Shown here: piece by piece, positions 58,283-64,000 of the stretch | Layout of the letters: each line of letters begins with the position of its first letter | Position numbering within the stretch: the first letter of the stretch is position 1 | Assembly: GCF_051020765.1 (NCBI RefSeq) | Contig: NC_134944.1 | Span: forward strand, 2,728,001 to 2,792,000 | DNA length: 64,000 nucleotides | Source: Lasioglossum baleicum | Lineage: Eukaryota; Arthropoda; Insecta; Hymenoptera; Halictidae | Reading direction: 5' to 3' | Position numbers and translations under genes: made by a program | Notes under the pieces: model-generated | Told to the model about the DNA's origin: nothing | The model's database searches: none | Seen by the model: only the letters and a program-made list of their open reading frames with translations

Positions 58283-58677
58283 CTTTGCAGTGAATTAATA
58301 AAATTTCACACGTAACAGCAAAATGGCATAATTGCCGCCATAAAGTTTTCAACACAAACAAGCACGATATATCAACAATTGGTTTTTCGATGGGTGCACT
58401 CTGAAATTGGTCACGTAAACCTGGTGGACAATTATTCAGACATTTTTCAACATTTCCGAACACGTAGCGTTTTTGGTATTTTATAAATTATATTTTGTTA
58501 CGTGTAAAAGTCGTCCATTTTATAAATATTAACAAAATGACGCCTGGTATAAATAATGAGCACGGCTTTTCATTGGTCGATCTCGTTCCGGGCAGGAGCG
58601 TACCCGCTCTTCGTATAGTTGGGCGCGAAAGTTTGTTTCAGAAATACATTTTTCTATTTATTTTCATTATTCATTAT

Positions 58678-58875
58678 TAGACTCCGGATCTTTATGCAAA
58701 ATAAAAATGTTCGGCAGCGATTGTGGGCAGCAGGAGTTAAATAAAAATTTATTTCATTCCCTAATAGTCTTTTACACCTGAAAACATAACATTCTTTTTA
58801 GATTTTTATAAATTTTCTTTGTTTTATATTTCACCTAGCCAATTTCTTCATAAATGCATAAAGATCCGCTGTCTG
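58678..58875. mobile_element. Short MITE, AGACTGCGGAT family
   Basis: About 198 bp between SMC1 and peroxiredoxin-5, starting TAGACTCCGGATCTTTATGC and ending GCATAAAGATCCGCTGTC; the right TA has changed to TG. Confidence 0.7.
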
Positions 58876-58920
58876 TTAATTAATATTTAACAAAATACAT
58901 TGTAGTTGCAAGTTGCTAGA

Positions 58921-58926
58921 TTTATT
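58921..58926 (-). terminator. Candidate poly(A) signal of peroxiredoxin-5
   Basis: AATAAA on the minus strand about 100 bases past the stop codon. Confidence 0.5.
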
Positions 58927-59022
58927 TTATAACTGTTCGACAACAATACATCAGGTCTGATAAATTAAGGTGCGATAACAATTATCATAGTAAATCTACT
59001 ACAGAACACTCGGTATGCTTTT

Positions 59023-59886
59023 TTATACTTTAATATTTTCAGCCAGGGAACAAGTGAGTCCTGTGTTGTCTGGTTCGACGTTTAATTCTTTAACCACTCC
59101 GTTCTCGAGAAGCATAGAATATCGTTTGCTTCGCTTTCCACCCAATACAGCCAGATCTACGGATAGTCCTAACGCATCTGAAAACTTGGCTGCAGGGTCT
59201 GCTAACATTCTCACCTAATTGAATGACAGTATAATGAATAAATAGAACAAGAAATAAGGCACATATTTGGGTGATTCCAGTAGAGCACACTATATAATTT
59301 TTAATAGTACCTTGCCCTCTGCCCCATGCTCTTTACCCCAAGCAGCCATAACAAAGGGATCATTTACAGATATGCAAAAGATTTCTGCAATTCCTTTGTT
59401 CCTCAAGTCTCCTGATTTTTGTACATATCCTGGAAGATGCGTCTGAAATGATCAGATCATGAACACACTGTGGATTTTTATGCAAACCGAAAATTGTGTA
59501 AATAATATTATCAGAAAATTCAAAATGCAAATTACCTTTGAACAACCTGGCGTAAAAGCTCCCGGCACTGCGAAAACCACGATTTTCTTGCCAGTTGCAA
59601 TTTTGGCAAGATTCACTTTGTTAGCTGGTGTGTCCTCGAAAAGGTCGACTTCAGGAAGCTTGTCACCGACCTTGACACATGAAAGTTTATGTTAAAACGA
59701 TTTTCTCGAATATATTAGGATTTATAATGACATAAATTATGAGAATTTCGAAGGAATTTTTTATGTAAATACACCGAAACTCACAGCGATAACCATGTTT
59801 TGAGCGGACGTGCGAAATCCTTTGACGAGACAACTGAACGACGATCGTTCGCTGATGAGGATTGCTTTGTTTATGAGCTGGTTCAT
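59023..59886 (-). CDS. Prx5: Peroxiredoxin-5, atypical 2-Cys
   Basis: Four exons: 59785-59886, 59536-59670, 59311-59442, 59023-59214; 186 residues. Prx5 reduces hydrogen peroxide, alkyl hydroperoxides and peroxynitrite using thioredoxin, in mitochondria, cytosol and peroxisomes. The peroxidatic cysteine is C77 in PGAFTPGCSKTHLPGY; a middle cysteine is C102; the resolving cysteine is C178 in NTGLTCSLAENI. The first 34 residues (MNQLINKAILISERSSFSCL then KGFRTSAQNM) have the Arg/Ser/Leu make-up of a mitochondrial presequence, and a second Met at 32 could give a cytosolic form. The C-terminus is NIKV, without a clear SKL-type peroxisomal tail. SMC1 follows downstream on the same strand, about 740 bases past the Prx5 stop. 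All introns are GT-AG. Confidence 0.95.
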
Positions 59887-61040
59887 CTGTCTGTGTCTAT
59901 GTAGCAACCACGTAAAGCAATATTGACACTGTATAATCAATGTTTTCCAACAAAATTAATTACAACAGATTCGGCTTGGTTAAACTCGGTATCACTAGCC
60001 GGCGTGATCAACGAACCGTATTGCGCAACAATCCCGACTCATTACATAAATATAATATCTTGTTTTTCGTGTATTATTCATATTTTTACGCTAATCTTAT
60101 TGGCGTAGTGAGAACGGTGAAGGCCATTAGTGGCTTACACTCATTATTATTTTATAATACTGTCAAGGGAAGTCTCAGGGTTTGGTGGAGGAATTGATTC
60201 GACATGCCATGTCATAGATTAACTTAGTCTTTCATTGTAGCTCATTTCTACGCACAAATCAAATTGTGACTGGATAAAATTTCAGTTTATTCTTCTGGAA
60301 TTTTTCGGTACATACGCGACACGATTTTGTGTTCGACGTTACAGATCACTTATGGATTTGTTAGCAGGGATTCAGTGTTCAATATACTTTGTTTCTGCTG
60401 TGGGTTAATGTTTCTAAACTTGTAAAATCTCGGTTTATTTCGTTACGAGATACGATAGAACCTACCCATACAATTTTTGCATTAAATAAACGTTACATTT
60501 ATTATTTCCTTTTAATATTAGAATATGTAATATTCATTTACTATTCGAACTTGGTGCAAGATTTCACGCGCATGCGCGGCCAAAACAGTAACGTATCTAT
60601 AGTATCTATATTAGGAAGATAGGCAGAGCCCGAGGCAGTTATATTGGCGGGAATGTACCGAAACAATCTGTTCCGAACAAAAAGACTCCAGGACGTGTCC
60701 TACGAGTTACAAAATAAACACAAATACACATGTTATACATTCATTTTTCAGTATCAAATCATGTCAATTTTTTAAATTCTGCGGGGTGCTCAAGGTACCC
60801 CATTTTATCGAGAATCTTACTTTACTGAGGCTGAAATCATCGCACATGAGCGTGAAATCTTGTATCAATATCGCATTGTATCGCATGCGGTTTCGGATCT
60901 TACAATCTGACATACCGACAATGTTGATACAAAAACCAAATGAACCACCTTGACTTGAGACACCGACCAGATACTATTAAAGACTGCCAGCCTTATGGGA
61001 GTTCGTGTCACTCGAATATTTCGGTGTTCTCTTACGCCCT
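59887..61040. other. Upstream region of peroxiredoxin-5
   Basis: Contains the Prx5 promoter and AT-rich sequence. I see no supported gene or structured repeat. Confidence 0.45.
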
Positions 61041-61167
61041 CTAAGGGTCCATTCCGATTCACGCATGATGCGCATACACTGTATAGTGTAGTATAGGCAG
61101 TATAGGAGTCTCTATGCATACACTATACAGTGTATGCGCATCATGCGTGAATCGGAATGCACCCTAG
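61041..61167. mobile_element. 127-bp palindromic MITE
   Basis: CTAAGGGTCCATTCCGATTC then CACGCATGATGCGCATACAC at the left, and the complement (ending GGAATGCACCCTAG) at the right. Arms of about 50 bp pair almost perfectly around a 25-base loop with TAGGCAGTATAGG. No clean target duplication is seen. Confidence 0.75.
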
Positions 61168-64000
61168 GTGTTAGGATGTTGCACCCTGGCGTCTGTGTGG
61201 AGATCGTGTTGCGAATGTGTTGGAGAGCTTGTGTCTTTTGCCATTTTTTAAATATAGCGCTAGGTAGGTAGATAGCTCACCTCTTGGTGTGACTGTTTAT
61301 TCTAACAAGTAGGTAGGGGCCAGGGCTGGCTACCGCTTTCTCTTTCGGGTAAGCCGCAATTCGCACGGTAGTCAATCACTGGAAGAGCTCGAAGTTTCGT
61401 CTCGAAGCTAAATCGAACGAGGCATGACGTTCGAATTGATGCTTCGAGCTCGATTCTTTCTGCTCGTGTAGCTTTTCGCGGACGCGGACGCGAACGCGCG
61501 CGGATTAGGATTTCGAAACGTTGCGTACCTGCTCGATCCGCACCAGCGGAACGATCGGCTTCTCTCGAAACTTGTGATTCGTTTCGAAAGTCGTCGACCG
61601 TTTTCGCTGCGAGCACGTTTAGGGTTTCAGATGTTTGGCGGACCGTCGAAGAAAAAGAAGAGGCTATATGCCGAAGTGGCCCCGAGAAATTGTCGCTCAA
61701 GAGGGCAACTACAATGGCCTCGCATCTTCGGATGCGAAGTCATTTCATTTATTTCTACCTTGTCACTGTACTTGTCTGAAGAAGTAGTTAGTTGTACACA
61801 TGGGCAGGCCTCGCCGCCCCAACGATCAGCGGAGATGGGCACGTCCGCGATTTGCAGTAGCGTTGCGAGAAAAACCACGCGTGTTGCATTAGTCGTGTTT
61901 GAACACAGATCAAAGTTAGCGTTGCGGAGATACATTAACTTGGATATAGTTTGTTTAGAGTGTAGCGTTGCGAATGAAATAGTCGCGTTGTAAGATTACA
62001 TTTCATTTTGATTGCTGCTTGAAGCAATATTTAAACAATAGCAATTTTATAGGAGTTTAAAGTTTGTATACTTGTTTTGCAAAAAATGTAGAGTAGTCCT
62101 TTGGATCCTTTGTTCTTTGAATTAGTGTTGCGCAGTAAAAGGATCGCGTTTGCTTTTAGCCCTTCGACATTTCAGGCGCCCATGCTCCAGCTGCAACGAT
62201 CCACTGCAAAATAGTGCAAAAGTGGTTGCAGTCGATACGGCTGCCGGGTGCGGTGTAGCCCCACTTCGTAGATAAGTCAATGCCTCGTTGGTAATGTTAG
62301 TTTGTCACAGATGGCGCTCTCAGTCGCAAATTCATGTGATATTTATGAATTTTATTATTTATGAACTTTATATTTTAAATAACCACCAAAAAATAACAAT
62401 TTTAGGTAAGAGCACGGTACATTACAATGAAAAGTACCAATCAAAGATAAAGTCTAATAAAACACCAGTCACAGAATTAACTGTATAGCATATTATTAAC
62501 AACAACCGAGAGTAAAAAAAAGTAGCAAGAAGCGTGGATACATTGCAATGAAAAGTTATCGATTAAATACGAAAGGATGATATATTATCCTAAAAGAAAA
62601 AATCAAACTAAAGTTAAAATGGCGTACATTATGAACAGAGGCATAATCATTTTATTTACAAAAGAAATCGTGAAGGAATTGTTGTGGAGGATTTAATGTG
62701 GGGTTCTTACTTTTGCCCGGTTGATGATTTAAAGAAAAAGAGGCATAAAAAAAGGGAAATAAAAGAGAAAAGCGAGTCGCAGACATCGGCGCCAGATCTC
62801 AAAGGTACGGTAATACGACACGTACTTTTAAGGGTGGATAGAAGGGGTCAAAGAATCGGGAGGAGAATTACCTTGAGATTATGAAAAGTACAGAGAGAGA
62901 GGCAGGGAATTGAATACGACACTGCTAGGTGGAACCATTCGCATCCGGGTCATTAAAAGCGGTTCCTTCTGAACCCTACAGACACTGCCGTCACAATGCG
63001 TCGCAATGGGAATAATATACTCTATTTACAAATTAAAATATCCGATTTCAAAATATTCCGCGCGGTATTTTATCAATATTGGCCCCATCTGTGCCTCGCG
63101 CAGCCTTACCGCATTATGTATCCCCTTCTACGATTTCTCTAATTATTTCCTGGCGCTTGTGCCGGTTAATTTTCTTTGGGAACCGGCCATTATTGCTAAT
63201 TATTCTATCAACATTCCTTTTCTTTGTGAACGATGTTCTACTAAGTCGAAATAATTGGAGATTTTGATTTCGCGCATTACCTAATTTTCTTATTTACGTT
63301 TCGGTAGTTTGATGATCGAAAACGGGTCTCACTTTTTGCGAGAATTTCGGTGGGTACAGTTAAAAAAGGTCTGGCTACTGTAACGAAAAAAGAAACTGCG
63401 CGCGGAAGAACGGTGTCATTCGTTTTTTGCACCAATTTTTTCGGCCAACCTGTCGTAAAACTCCGTAAACGTGCAGTTTTTTCCGTTACAGTGGCAATGC
63501 TAGTGGGACCGATTTTTTCCGTTAGAAAGTATTCCCGTTAAAAAAAGCCGCGGCCGAATAATTTACAGCGTTACCGTTTTTTTCCGCCCCCGGGCGAAAC
63601 CGAGAAAAACGACAGAAAACGGACCCTTTAGCCGGCAATTTTTATCGGCGTTATTAAGAAAAAATCGAAGCTGCAAACCAACAGCTAGAAAACCGTGTTC
63701 GCTCGAAAACAGACTGCTGTAAACCAAAGGCAAAAATCCGTTACTTAAAAAAGTTGACTTTCCGACTGCGCCCTTCGAAGTGCAGTTTTTTGGCCTCCTG
63801 GAAAATACTGGTCCGAACATTTTTCAAGCTGGGATACCGTCGCTTTACGACACCCTTTTACCGTAAAAATTCGAACGGTTTTTTCGATGGAAAAACTGTC
63901 GGAAATGGTTTAAAAAGGCACTCCAGCATTCCGCATGTTTTTCCAATCGCTGCAGTAAGAAATATGGCACGTTTTTCTTTCGTTTCTGTAGAAAATATGT
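61168..64000. other. Unassigned end region
   Basis: No gene is supported. 61300-61750 is GC- and CpG-rich and has open frames of up to 139 codons on both strands without domains, which suits a promoter or first exon of a gene beyond the window. 63300-64000 alternates short A or T runs with CCG/CGG triplets. Confidence 0.4.

Noticed and set aside
61302..61993. 132-codon minus and 139-codon plus frames
   Set aside because: They overlap on opposite strands in a GC-rich patch and show no recognisable domain.

Overview
The window is nuclear DNA of an insect, most likely a hymenopteran (bee, ant or wasp). The evidence is compact protein genes with many short GT-AG introns, an AT-rich intergenic background with CpG-rich patches, animal housekeeping genes, a true fibrillar collagen (kept by Hymenoptera, lost from Drosophila) and a heavy load of small non-autonomous DNA transposons. 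The order is an inference; no ribosomal or mitochondrial marker is present.

Layout. 170-4752: KRR1 (minus) and NOC2 (plus), two ribosome-biogenesis genes head to head across a ~630 bp gap. 7886-15030: a muscle Z-disc gene of the synaptopodin-2 / Drosophila CG1674 type (plus). 16798-25177: lysosomal alpha-mannosidase (plus, 17 exons). 26687-29862: an unrecognised 696-residue protein (plus, 5 exons) with repeated TQT-type motifs and a four-cysteine knuckle. 31573-35763: an SLC17/sialin-like transporter (minus, 10 exons). 38986-49899: a fibrillar collagen chain (minus, 28 exons, 1502 residues, triple helix of exactly 1014 residues). 52750-58282: the cohesin subunit SMC1 (minus, 19 exons, 1229 residues). 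59023-59886: peroxiredoxin-5 (minus, 4 exons). From 59887 to the end I see no convincing gene. Exon boundaries were read by hand from splice sites and phase; each of the multi-exon models sums to a whole number of codons, apart from the unknown 5' end of the Z-disc gene.

The genes are an ordinary syntenic mix and do not form one pathway. The only likely functional pairing is KRR1 (40S assembly) with NOC2 (60S assembly).

The unusual layer is the transposon-derived material in introns and gaps. I recognise at least eight families: a TTAA-flanked piggyBac-like element; long foldback elements with TA-flanked TAGTYCAG termini (three copies); a short TA-flanked family with AGACTGCGGAT termini (four full copies plus fragments); foldbacks with CAGTAAGGA, ACACTCCT and CACTGTCCAAC termini; a hAT-type foldback with an 8-bp target duplication; GA/TC-rich foldbacks in the collagen gene; and a Helitron interrupted by one of the foldbacks. 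Four of about 96 introns use GC-AG splice sites. No CRISPR array, tRNA, rRNA or autonomous transposase gene was found.
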